A stretch of 34,635 nucleotides of DNA, taken from an uncultured Burkholderiales bacterium. Its GTDB lineage: Bacteria; Pseudomonadota; Gammaproteobacteria; Burkholderiales; Burkholderiaceae_C. Below are positions 18,470 to 25,621 of this stretch, piece by piece (the stretch's first letter is position 1; the number at the start of each line of letters is the position of its first letter). The position numbers and the translations under genes are program-made. The stretch lies in NCBI GenBank assembly GCA_903861115.1, contig CAIOTD010000082.1, positions 1 through 34,635 of the forward strand, given 5' to 3'. The notes under the pieces were generated by a model that saw nothing but the letters and a program-made list of their open reading frames with translations, ran no database searches and had not been told where the DNA came from.

Positions 18470-18537
18470 TTGAATTATTTTGCCGCCCTGAGACGGTTAA
18501 CATAGAGGGTTGCCCAAATTCGATGCTTGGATCGGAC

Positions 18538-18565
18538 TTGAAAACCGACTTCAACACCGTATGTT
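18538..18565 (+). promoter_or_regulatory. Candidate sigma-70 promoter of TRAP permease genes
   Basis: TTGAAA (18538-18543) and TATGTT (18560-18565) are separated by 16 bases, matching five and four of six consensus positions. The start point would be near 18572, giving a leader of about 28 bases with GGAG eight bases before the ATG at 18600. Confidence 0.4.
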
Positions 18566-18599
18566 CAGTACGCTCACACAAGTCAACTGGAGTTGAACG

Positions 18600-19139
18600 A
18601 TGAATGCTCTTTTAGCGCTATCAAAGCACATTGATGCAGCGAGTGAAAAACTCAGCCACCTTGGCACCTTTTGCGTCTTGGCTGCGGCCTTCATTTCCGC
18701 AGCAAACGCTTTTGTTCGGTACGGCTTTGACATCAGCTCCAATGCCTGGCTTGAAATTCAATGGTATTTGTTCGCCGTGATTGTCATGTTGGGTGCGCCG
18801 CATGTTTTAAAACTCAACGAGCACGTCAGAGTTGACTTAATCTACGGCAAATTGTCCCCCAAAGCAGCGGCCCGTTTGGATTTGATGGGATTGTTTGTTT
18901 TTCTCTTTCCCGTCATGGGCTTTATGGCTTGGCTGAGCTGGCCCTTGTTCATGAAAATGTTTCTTAGTGGTGAACTCTCTGCCAACGCGGGCGGGCTGAT
19001 CCGTTGGCCCGCCATGCTGCTTTTGCCCCTTGGTTTTGGCTGGATGTGCCTTCAAGGCGTGAGCGAAGTCATCAAACGCATTGCATTTTTAGCCGGGCAC
19101 ACCGAGCTGGACTTGCACTACGAAAAACCCATGCAATAA
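18600..19139 (+). CDS. TRAP transporter small permease (DctQ/TakQ family)
   Basis: This is the four-helix inner-membrane DctQ-type subunit of a tripartite ATP-independent periplasmic transporter. The 179 residues show hydrophobic segments near 20-40, 56-75, 97-117 and 140-160. The family features NAWLEIQWYLFAVIVMLGAPHVLKLNEHVRVDL lie at about 46-78. It starts 13 bases before the large permease gene and has a GGAG ribosome binding site. The related binding protein gene lies downstream on the opposite strand and is TakP-like, which suggests a 2-oxo-acid or other carboxylate as cargo. Confidence 0.93.
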   Translation: MNALLALSKHIDAASEKLSHLGTFCVLAAAFISAANAFVRYGFDISSNAWLEIQWYLFAVIVMLGAPHVLKLNEHVRVDLIYGKLSPKAAARLDLMGLFVFLFPVMGFMAWLSWPLFMKMFLSGELSANAGGLIRWPAMLLLPLGFGWMCLQGVSEVIKRIAFLAGHTELDLHYEKPMQ

Positions 19140-19152
19140 ATAGGAGCTCAAC

Positions 19153-20703
19153 ATGGAGATGCAAAATTTCGCGCCGATCATGTTCGCCTTGTTGGTGGTG
19201 GTCATGGTCATGGGTTTTCCAGTTGCCTTCTCGCTCTCAGCGTTGGGATTGGGTTGCGGCCTCTTTGCCATTCAAATGGGCTGGTTTCCAGCCTCATTCA
19301 TGGCCAACCTGCCCTTGAATGTTTTTGGCATCCTGAGCAACGACTTGTTGCTGGCCATTCCGTTCTTCACGTTCATGGGGGCTGTGCTTGAGAAATGCGG
19401 TCTCGCCGAAGACATGCTCGACTCGATGGGCCAACTGTTTGGCACCGTCAAAGGGGGACTTGGCTACTCCGTCATCATCGTGGGCTTTATTTTGGGTGCC
19501 ATCACCGGCACCGTTGCGGGTCAAGTCATTGCGATGGCTTTGATCTCTCTGCCCGTCATGATTCGCTACGGCTACAACATGCGGTACGCAACGGGCGTGC
19601 TCGCCGCCTCAGGCACCATCACCCAATTGGTGCCTCCCTCTTTGGTCTTGATCGTGATGGCGGATCAATTGGGCCGTTCGGTGGGCGACATGTACAAAGG
19701 GGCTTGGGGGCCCGCCATTTTGCAAGTCACCATTTTTGCGCTTTACACCTTTGGACTTGGTGTCTTCAAACCCGCCCATGTGCCAGGCATTCCAAAGGAA
19801 GCGCGCACTCTCACGGGCTGGCCGCTTTGGTCCAAATGCTTAAAAGGGATCATCCCATCGGCCATCCTTATTTTCACCGTGCTGGGCTCCATGGGCGGCC
19901 TTCCTGGGATCAAGGTGGCCATTGCAACGCCCACCGAAGCAGGTGCAATGGGGTGCATGGGAGCCTTGGTCTTGGCCGCCATTCACAAGCGCTTGAGCTT
20001 ACAGCTGGTTTGGCAAGCCATGAACAGCACCATGCGCTTGACCGCCATGGTGGTGTTCATTTTGATTGGCTCCAGAGTGTTCTCCATGGTCTTTCAAGGC
20101 GTTGATGGCTCCAAGTGGGTCGAGAGCATGCTCACCAATCTTCCAGGCGGGCAGGTCGGATTTTTATTGGTGGTCAATGCATTTATTTTCTTTTTGGCCT
20201 TCTTTCTAGACTTCTTTGAAATCGCCTTCATCATCTTGCCTCTCTTGGGACCCGTGGCCAACAAATTGGGCATCGATTTGGTGTGGTTTGGCGTGCTGCT
20301 GTGCGTGAACATGCAAACCAGCTTCATGCATCCCCCTTTTGGATTTGCCTTGTTTTACTTGAGGGGCATCTCAGACACCCTTTTCAAGGAAGGTCGAATC
20401 CCCAAACCCATTGCCTCTAAAGACATCTACATGGGTGCCATTCCCTGGGTGATCATGCAACTCGTGCTCGTGGTGGTGGTGATCTTGGTGCCACAAAGTG
20501 TGACGCTCTTTTTAGACAAAGAAGAGAAAATTGATTTGGACAAAGTGGTGATCGAGATGCCCGAAGAGACCAACCCCTTGTCTTCACAAGAGGATCAAAA
20601 TCCATTCGCAACGCCTGCGCAAGACGGCTCTGAGAGCAGCACCAAGCAAGGTGATCAAGACGAACAAAAGCGCATGGAAGAGCTCTTCAACATCAAGAAA
20701 TAA
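19153..20703 (+). CDS. TRAP transporter large permease (DctM/TakM family)
   Basis: This is the ion-coupled channel subunit of the TRAP transporter, with about 12 membrane helices. Family features include FTFMGAVLEKCGLAEDML, GFILGAITGTVAGQVIAMALISLPVM, ASGTITQLVPPSLVLIVMAD and MQTSFMHPPFGFALFYLRG. It has AGGAG seven bases before the ATG. After the last helix, ending near residue 455, there is a 60-residue hydrophilic tail rich in Glu, Asp, Gln and Lys (for example MPEETNPLSSQEDQNPF). The tail is longer than in most DctM proteins and its role is unknown. Confidence 0.95.
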   Translation: MEMQNFAPIMFALLVVVMVMGFPVAFSLSALGLGCGLFAIQMGWFPASFMANLPLNVFGILSNDLLLAIPFFTFMGAVLEKCGLAEDMLDSMGQLFGTVKGGLGYSVIIVGFILGAITGTVAGQVIAMALISLPVMIRYGYNMRYATGVLAASGTITQLVPPSLVLIVMADQLGRSVGDMYKGAWGPAILQVTIFALYTFGLGVFKPAHVPGIPKEARTLTGWPLWSKCLKGIIPSAILIFTVLGSMGGLPGIKVAIATPTEAGAMGCMGALVLAAIHKRLSLQLVWQAMNSTMRLTAMVVFILIGSRVFSMVFQGVDGSKWVESMLTNLPGGQVGFLLVVNAFIFFLAFFLDFFEIAFIILPLLGPVANKLGIDLVWFGVLLCVNMQTSFMHPPFGFALFYLRGISDTLFKEGRIPKPIASKDIYMGAIPWVIMQLVLVVVVILVPQSVTLFLDKEEKIDLDKVVIEMPEETNPLSSQEDQNPFATPAQDGSESSTKQGDQDEQKRMEELFNIKK

Positions 20704-20755
20704 AGCCGCTCGTCTTTGGCCTGCGCCGCGGCCCATCTTATTCCTTGGCGTAAAA

Positions 20756-20800
20756 AAAGACCTTGATCACGTCACACGAAGTGCCCCGATCAAGGTCTTT
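20756..20800. terminator. Terminator hairpin between converging TRAP genes
   Basis: AAAGACCTTGATC (20756-20768) and GATCAAGGTCTTT (20788-20800) form a perfect 13-base stem around a 19-base loop. On the reverse strand the stem is followed by a run of seven T, so it fits a strong terminator for the leftward binding-protein gene. On the forward strand it ends in TTT only and may act as a weaker terminator for the permease genes. Confidence 0.88.
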
Positions 20801-20849
20801 GAATCCGCCTAGAGCGTGCAAGGCCGACGGGCCTTGCCACTCGACTCGT

Positions 20850-21932
20850 TTACATTTTTTGAGCTTGCATGAAACGATCAAACTCGGCTTCAGTGAATCT
20901 GAACCACAGATTTTGCTCTGCTCTGAATTTGAGCCACTCGGTGTAGACCTTCTTCCAGCTTTCATTCTTGGCCGCAATTTCTTCATACAAGTCCATGGCC
21001 TGTTTGTAGGCCACGTTCATGACGTCTTTGGGGAAAGCCTTTAACTTGGTGCCAGAGCCAACCAATTGCTTCAAAGCGGCAGGGTTGTGTGAATCGTAAC
21101 GGGCTTGAATATTCACATGAGCCACTGTGGTGGCCGCTTCCAAAATGGCCTTGTTCTCAGAGCTCAAAGCGTCATACGCCTTGTTGTTCACAAACAAATC
21201 CAACTGAGGGCCGCCTTCCCACCAGCCAGGGTAGTAATAAAAGGGGGCGACTTTGTTGAAACCCAATTTCAAATCATCGTAAGGGCCAATCCACTCGGCC
21301 GCATCGATGGTGCCTTTTTCAAGGGCAGGATAAATGTCGCCAGCGGGAAGACTCTGAGGCACAACACCCAGTTTCTCCATCACTTTTCCACCGAGACCTC
21401 CGCCCATGCGCATCTTCAACCCTTTCAAGTCAGCGATGCCTTTGACCTCTTTTCTGAACCACCCAGCCATTTGGGCACCCGTGTTGCCCATGGTGAAGTT
21501 GATCATGTTGTATTTGGCATAAAACTCTCTCATGAGTTTTCCACCTGCACCATCAAACATCCAAGCCGTTTGTTGTCTTGAGTTCAATCCAAAGGGGATG
21601 CCACAACCCAAAGCAAAGGTCTCATCCTTGCCCGTGAAGTAGTAGGCCGCCGTGTGGCAGCACTCCACTGAGCCTTGTTGAACACCGTCAACGACGCCAA
21701 AAGCAGGCATCAATTCGCCAGGACCGTGAACAGAGATTTCGAACTTGCCACCCGACATGTTCTTGACCTCTCTTGCAAAGACCTCAGAGCCTCCATAGAG
21801 CGTATCCAAGGATTTAGGAAAACTAGATGCCAAGCGCCAACGCACCGTGGCTTGTGCGTGCACGGCAGGAGCAGCGCCGGCTGCCAAAATACCAGCGATA
21901 CCTGCATTTTTAATGATCGAACGACGGTCCAT
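20850..21932 (-). CDS. TRAP transporter substrate-binding protein, TakP-like
   Basis: This is a periplasmic DctP-type binding protein. The 360 residues begin MDRRSIIKNAGIAG, a twin-arginine-like signal that ends near APAVHAQ (cleavage about residue 27). The mature part closely resembles TakP, the sodium-dependent 2-oxo-acid binder of Rhodobacter: SSFPKSLDTLYGG, ECCHTAAYYFTGKD, NTGAQMAGWFRKE, PALEKGTIDAAEWIGPYDD and YYYPGWWEGGP. Residues Q154, R175, E213 and W214 line up with those I recall as contacting ligand and sodium in TakP. The ATG has GAGGTG five bases upstream. The gene is transcribed toward the permease pair rather than with it. Confidence 0.93.
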   Translation of the reverse strand: MDRRSIIKNAGIAGILAAGAAPAVHAQATVRWRLASSFPKSLDTLYGGSEVFAREVKNMSGGKFEISVHGPGELMPAFGVVDGVQQGSVECCHTAAYYFTGKDETFALGCGIPFGLNSRQQTAWMFDGAGGKLMREFYAKYNMINFTMGNTGAQMAGWFRKEVKGIADLKGLKMRMGGGLGGKVMEKLGVVPQSLPAGDIYPALEKGTIDAAEWIGPYDDLKLGFNKVAPFYYYPGWWEGGPQLDLFVNNKAYDALSSENKAILEAATTVAHVNIQARYDSHNPAALKQLVGSGTKLKAFPKDVMNVAYKQAMDLYEEIAAKNESWKKVYTEWLKFRAEQNLWFRFTEAEFDRFMQAQKM

Positions 21933-22017
21933 GATTCACCTCATATGAAAAAAATAAGAAATCTGTTGACTGAACACAGCTGAAAGAAATTTTAGGTCAG
22001 CATGCGCCCCCAAAAGC

Positions 22018-22031
22018 ACGGGTTTACCCGT
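22018..22031. promoter_or_regulatory. 14-base palindrome upstream of TRAP binding-protein gene
   Basis: ACGGGT-TT-ACCCGT is a perfect six-base inverted repeat 86 bases upstream of the TRAP binding protein start and 69 bases past the dxs stop. It may be an operator. On the reverse strand it can also fold as ACGGG-TAAA-CCCGT followed by GCTTTT, so a second dxs terminator is an alternative. Confidence 0.45.
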
Positions 22032-22045
22032 TTATAGTCTTCAAA

Positions 22046-22083
22046 GGCCTCAGCGACAAATAGTCGCTGCTTCGTGTGAGGCC
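22046..22083 (-). terminator. Compound hairpin after dxs
   Basis: An inner perfect stem CAGCGAC/GTCGCTG (22051-22057 and 22063-22069, loop of five) is enclosed by an outer stem GGCCTC/GAGGCC (22046-22051 and 22078-22083) with an asymmetric bulge. On the leftward transcript it ends with TTT and lies 17 bases after the dxs stop. It is probably a terminator or a 3'-end stabiliser of the xseB-ispA-dxs mRNA. Confidence 0.65.
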
Positions 22084-22099
22084 CCTCAACAGCCGCGTG

Positions 22100-23995
22100 T
22101 CAATTGACCAATTTTAGACCCGCTTGCGACGGGACTGAAGAGGAAAGCAGTGCATTGAAGCGGGCCTTGATGCTCGCTTCAATCCCTGCGGCATCCAGCC
22201 CCTCCATCGCCATGAGCTTGACGGGATCCCCATGCTCAGTGAACTGATCCTTTAAACCCAGCATCAGCACGGGCTTGACAATGCCATGGACTTGCAAAGC
22301 TTCAAGCACAGCACTGCCAGCGCCACCCATCAAAGCGCTGTCTTCCAAGGTCACCAAGGCTTCGTGCTCATTAGCTGCGCGAAGCAAAAGATCCAAATCC
22401 AAAGGCTTGGCCCAACGCATATTGAGCACCGTCAAGTCCAGCTTTTCTGCAACGCTCAACGCAGGATACAACAAGGGTCCAAACGCCACGATCGCAATTT
22501 TCTTCCCCCCTCTTTTGAGCTCACCTTTGCCAAACGGCAAAGCGCTCAAATCAGACTGGACAGCTTGACCCACGCCCGAGCCTCTGGGATACCTGACAGC
22601 CACACAATGGTCTTGTTCGTAGGCTGAACACAAAAGTGCGCGCGTCTCCGCCTCATCGGCTGGTGTCGCAATGCTGACATTGGGCACACATCGCAAAAAA
22701 GGAATATCAAAAACACCCGCGTGTGTGGCGCCATCGGCCCCCACAATTCCCGCCCGGTCCAAGGCCAAGACCATGGGCAATTTTTGCAATGCCACATCAT
22801 GGATCAATTGGTCGTAGGCTCGTTGCAAAAAAGTAGAGTAAATGGCCACGACGGGCTTGAAGCCTTCACAGGCCAAACCGGCCGCAAAGGTCAAGGCATG
22901 TTGCTCAGCAATGCCGACATCAAAATAGCGCTCTGGAAAGCGTCGCTCAAACTCGACCAAGCCAGAGCCCTCACGCATGGCGGGCGTGATGGCAATGAGC
23001 CGATGGTCTTTTTGGGCCATGTCACAAACCCACTCTCCAAAAATTTGAGTAAAGGTCTTCTTGGGCGGTGTTGAGGGAGGAACGATGCCCACGCTGGAAT
23101 CAAATTTACCGGGTCCGTGGTAAGTGACAGGGTCTTTTTCTGCCAAGCTGTAGCCCTGCCCTTTTTTGGTGACCACATGCAAGAACTGAGGGCCACTCAG
23201 TTGACGAATATTTTCAAGTGTAGGCACCAACGAGTCCAGATCATGGCCATCAATGGGGCCAATGTAATTGAAACCAAACTCTTCAAAAAGGGTGGCGGGC
23301 ACCACCATGCCTTTGGCATGCTCTTCAAATCGCCGGGCCAACTCGAACAAGGGAGGTGCATTTTTGAGCACTTGTTTACCCACTTCTTTGGCGGCCGAAT
23401 AAAAGCGACCACTCATCAACTGCGCCAAATAACGATTCAAAGCGCCCACTGGGGGGCTGATGGACATGTCGTTGTCGTTCAAAATGACCAGCAAATTGCC
23501 TTTGGCAACTCCCGCGTTGTTCATCGCCTCAAACGCCATGCCCGCGGTCATGGCCCCATCCCCAATGATCGCCACCGATCTGCGATCCTCACCTTTGAGA
23601 TGCGCAGCAATTGCCATCCCAAGCGCCGCCGAAATACTGGTCGATGAGTGCGCTGTCCCAAATGCGTCGAACTCGCTTTCTTGTCGCCTTGGAAAACCAC
23701 TCAAGCCCCCCAATTGCCTGAGCGTGTCCATGCGATCACGACGTCCTGTCAGAATTTTGTGCGAATAGGTCTGATGACCCACGTCCCAGACCAAGCGGTC
23801 GTAAGGCGTATTGAAAACATAGTGCAATGCGATGGACAACTCGACCGTTCCCAAGTTGGAACTGAGGTGCCCACCTGTTCGAGCAACACTCTCCAAAAGG
23901 AAGGCCCTGAGCTCTTGCGCCAAGCCCTTGAGTTGCCCGCGAGACAAGCGTCTCACATCGGCAGGGTCTTCAATGGCATTCAATAGTTCGGTCAT
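22100..23995 (-). CDS. dxs: 1-deoxy-D-xylulose-5-phosphate synthase
   Basis: Dxs joins pyruvate and glyceraldehyde 3-phosphate with thiamine diphosphate, the first step of the MEP isoprenoid pathway. The 631 residues begin with a transketolase-like domain: [36 protein letters not shown], and the thiamine-diphosphate motif [18 protein letters not shown] ending in NDNDMSI. The central domain has [34 protein letters not shown], and the transketolase C domain follows [11 protein letters not shown]. Length is typical. It starts one base after the ispA stop, so translation is coupled, and the operon supplies isoprenoid precursors and their first prenyl transferase. Confidence 0.98.
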   Translation of the reverse strand: MTELLNAIEDPADVRRLSRGQLKGLAQELRAFLLESVARTGGHLSSNLGTVELSIALHYVFNTPYDRLVWDVGHQTYSHKILTGRRDRMDTLRQLGGLSGFPRRQESEFDAFGTAHSSTSISAALGMAIAAHLKGEDRRSVAIIGDGAMTAGMAFEAMNNAGVAKGNLLVILNDNDMSISPPVGALNRYLAQLMSGRFYSAAKEVGKQVLKNAPPLFELARRFEEHAKGMVVPATLFEEFGFNYIGPIDGHDLDSLVPTLENIRQLSGPQFLHVVTKKGQGYSLAEKDPVTYHGPGKFDSSVGIVPPSTPPKKTFTQIFGEWVCDMAQKDHRLIAITPAMREGSGLVEFERRFPERYFDVGIAEQHALTFAAGLACEGFKPVVAIYSTFLQRAYDQLIHDVALQKLPMVLALDRAGIVGADGATHAGVFDIPFLRCVPNVSIATPADEAETRALLCSAYEQDHCVAVRYPRGSGVGQAVQSDLSALPFGKGELKRGGKKIAIVAFGPLLYPALSVAEKLDLTVLNMRWAKPLDLDLLLRAANEHEALVTLEDSALMGGAGSAVLEALQVHGIVKPVLMLGLKDQFTEHGDPVKLMAMEGLDAAGIEASIKARFNALLSSSVPSQAGLKLVN

Positions 23996-23996
23996 G

Positions 23997-24929
23997 TCAG
24001 CTCTTTCTCTTAATCACAACATCGGCCAAGGCGCTGAGCGCCTGGACATCTTTCAATCCCGAGCCAAGGAGTGCATCATTGGCCTCTTGATACAAGCTCT
24101 GGGAATAAGATTGCGCACCGCTCAAGCCGAGCAATGACACAAAGGTGGGCTTTTCGTGGGCCGCATCTTTCCCCACCGTTTTGCCAAGTGTTTTCGTGTC
24201 CGAAATCACATCCAATATATCATCCACCACCTGAAAAGCCAAACCCAATGCTTTTGCATAGGTGGACAAAGCGCTTGCCATCGTCGGACTTAAAAGCCCC
24301 TCATCCGCACAAGATGCGCCCATCATCACGCAGGCATGCAAGAGCGCACCCGTTTTTTTGGCATGCATCTCTTGCAACTGAACTTGCGTCAATGTTGCCC
24401 CCACGCTGCTCAGGTCAATGGCTTGTCCGCCAGCCATGCCAGCGTAACCCGCGGCTTGACTCAAGTGACGGCAAAGTGAGGCTTGCACACGGGCAGGCAC
24501 CAAACTCTCACTGGGCGTTAAAAGCTCAAAGGCCAGGGCCTGCAACGCATCCCCACAGAGCAGTGCCATGGCTTGTCCAAACTGCACATGCACAGTGGGC
24601 AGGCCTCTGCGCAAGACGTCATCGTCCATGCACGGCATGTCATCGTGCACCAACGAGTAGGCATGGATGAGCTCCAGTGCACAAGCCGCTCTCAAGGCGG
24701 CTTGATCGAAGACGTGCGCCGAGGCCATGGCGGCCTCAGGCACTTGCATGCGCATGCTTCGCCTCGTGGCCAAGCACAAAAGCGGACGCAAACGTTTCCC
24801 ACCGCCAAGCACCGCATAGCGCATGCTCTCACCCAAATTGGCACCTGCTTGGCTTGGGACCCACTCGCTCAACGCTTGCTCGATCAACACCAGTTGTTCA
24901 CGAGACCAATTGGAAAGTTCAAACACCAT
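23997..24929 (-). CDS. ispA: Farnesyl diphosphate synthase
   Basis: IspA condenses dimethylallyl and isopentenyl diphosphates to farnesyl diphosphate. Visible motifs are [14 protein letters not shown], the first aspartate-rich motif in [39 protein letters not shown] and the second motif QVVDDILDV. The frame opens at 24953, overlapping xseB by 11 bases. However, ATG 24929 has GGGAG at good spacing and gives about 310 residues, close to the family length (about 300). It is the middle gene of xseB-ispA-dxs. Confidence 0.96.
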   Translation of the reverse strand: MVFELSNWSREQLVLIEQALSEWVPSQAGANLGESMRYAVLGGGKRLRPLLCLATRRSMRMQVPEAAMASAHVFDQAALRAACALELIHAYSLVHDDMPCMDDDVLRRGLPTVHVQFGQAMALLCGDALQALAFELLTPSESLVPARVQASLCRHLSQAAGYAGMAGGQAIDLSSVGATLTQVQLQEMHAKKTGALLHACVMMGASCADEGLLSPTMASALSTYAKALGLAFQVVDDILDVISDTKTLGKTVGKDAAHEKPTFVSLLGLSGAQSYSQSLYQEANDALLGSGLKDVQALSALADVVIKRKS

Positions 24930-24942
24930 CACCTCGCTCCCA

Positions 24943-25191
24943 TCAATGGGCATCCGTATAAGTTTTTAAATGCCCCTCGTCCAAGACCTTGATTTGGTCT
25001 TCAATGGTCGTTAACTTTTCTCGGCAAAACTTAAGCAACAGGGCCCCGCGCTGATAAGCCTGTAAAAGTTGATCAAGCGGCAACTGAGACGACTCCATTT
25101 GCTGCACCAATCCCTCCAACTCTTCTAAGGCGAGTTCATACGACTGGGGAGACTCGTCGTCCAAGTTTGAAGCGGATTTACTTTTGGCCAT
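24943..25191 (-). CDS. xseB: Exodeoxyribonuclease VII small subunit
   Basis: XseB is the small helical subunit of exonuclease VII, which degrades single-stranded DNA together with XseA. The 82 residues contain the family core [43 protein letters not shown] and a short C-terminal tail. An upstream TTG at 25209 is possible, but ATG 25191 has GAGG six bases upstream. It is the promoter-proximal gene of the isoprenoid operon, a common arrangement in proteobacteria. xseA is not in the window. Confidence 0.94.
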   Translation of the reverse strand: MAKSKSASNLDDESPQSYELALEELEGLVQQMESSQLPLDQLLQAYQRGALLLKFCREKLTTIEDQIKVLDEGHLKTYTDAH

Positions 25192-25476
25192 TTGAATCCT
25201 CGAGCTCAAGACAAGAAAACTTCACGGGTTTGATGGGTGAAATTTGGGGCTTGCCGTGCTATGCAATTAATTAAAAAGTTTACACACATGATTGTGTTTC
25301 CAGGTGCATATTAGATCATCTGTTCACCCGATGGTCACGGGTTTTCTCCCAGACCACTCAAAATCAAAGTTTATTCATCTCACCCATCGCGCCGTCTGCA
25401 ATCCGCAGGCTCACAATGCGTGCAAAAAAACCACAAGTCCAACGGGTAAAAATGCATCGCAACGCTCGAAATGAAG

Positions 25477-25508
25477 TTCCAAAACGCAATATGTCACTTT
25501 CCAAAACG
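25477..25508. repeat. Direct repeat TTCCAAAACG, 22-base period
   Basis: TTCCAAAACG occurs at 25477-25486 and again at 25499-25508. The start-to-start distance of 22 bases is close to two helical turns, so a protein could contact both copies on one face. They lie 38-69 bases upstream of the TATAAT box, a position suited to an activator. Each copy is followed by one arm of the inverted repeat GCAATA/TATTGC. Confidence 0.65.
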
Positions 25509-25546
25509 TATTGCAGGCGAGAAACACCAAAGATGCGTTATAAATA

Positions 25547-25552
25547 TATAAT
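25547..25552 (+). promoter_or_regulatory. Consensus -10 box of Rieske gene
   Basis: TATAAT is a perfect -10 in an AT-rich stretch (TTATAAATATATAATAC). No -35 box is found at 16-18 bases upstream, which fits an activator-dependent promoter using the nearby direct repeats. The start point would be near 25559, with a leader of about 63 bases. Confidence 0.45.
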
Positions 25553-25554
25553 AC

Positions 25555-25603
25555 GAGGTTCCCTCCGGAATTTCCCGGTTCTTACTATTCTCCCTGTGGG
25601 GAG
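25555..25603 (+). promoter_or_regulatory. Hairpin-rich leader of Rieske gene
   Basis: Three short helices lie in a row: GAGG-TTC-CCTC (25555-25565), CCGG-AATTTC-CCGG (25565-25578) and CTCCC-TGTG-GGGAG (25590-25603). The first two share a base, so they may be alternatives. The ribosome binding site, a weak AGG close to the ATG, follows the last helix. It does not match a riboswitch class that I recognise. Confidence 0.4.
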
Positions 25604-25621
25604 TCTTTAGGTCAGGTCCCT

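Larger units (their letters stand above)
18082..18599. other. Divergent control region between coxS and TRAP genes
   Basis: These 518 bases hold no convincing gene. Short frames of 60-73 codons exist on both strands but show no family signature. Visible elements are an 18-base dyad close to coxS (18125-18142), an intrinsic-terminator-like hairpin on the reverse strand (18197-18220), a 16-base dyad (18454-18469) and a promoter candidate for the rightward TRAP genes (18538-18565). No confident coxS promoter could be assigned. Confidence 0.6.
25192..25621. other. Divergent control region between xseB and Rieske gene
   Basis: These 430 bases hold no convincing gene. The xseB-proximal part is AT-rich around 25265-25290 and contains a small dyad ACACA-TGAT-TGTGT (25284-25297), but no clear promoter for xseB could be assigned. 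The Rieske-proximal part has a 10-base direct repeat, an inverted repeat GCAATA/TATTGC (25486-25491 and 25509-25514), a TATAAT box and a hairpin-rich leader. Confidence 0.55.

Noticed and set aside
19395-20105. 236-codon forward open frame
   Set aside because: It is another frame of the TRAP large permease, which has clear family motifs. The alternative translation is rich in His, Arg and Gly with no domain.
23117-23647. 176-codon forward frame
   Set aside because: It is antisense to dxs. No recognisable motif.
24071-24670. 199-codon forward frame
   Set aside because: It is antisense to ispA, whose aspartate-rich motifs are plain. The composition (His, Pro, Arg, Ser) is typical of a shadow frame.
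25477-25508. CRISPR or mobile-element repeat
   Set aside because: There are only two 10-base copies with a 12-base spacer and no array, cas gene or transposase, so a regulator site is more plausible.
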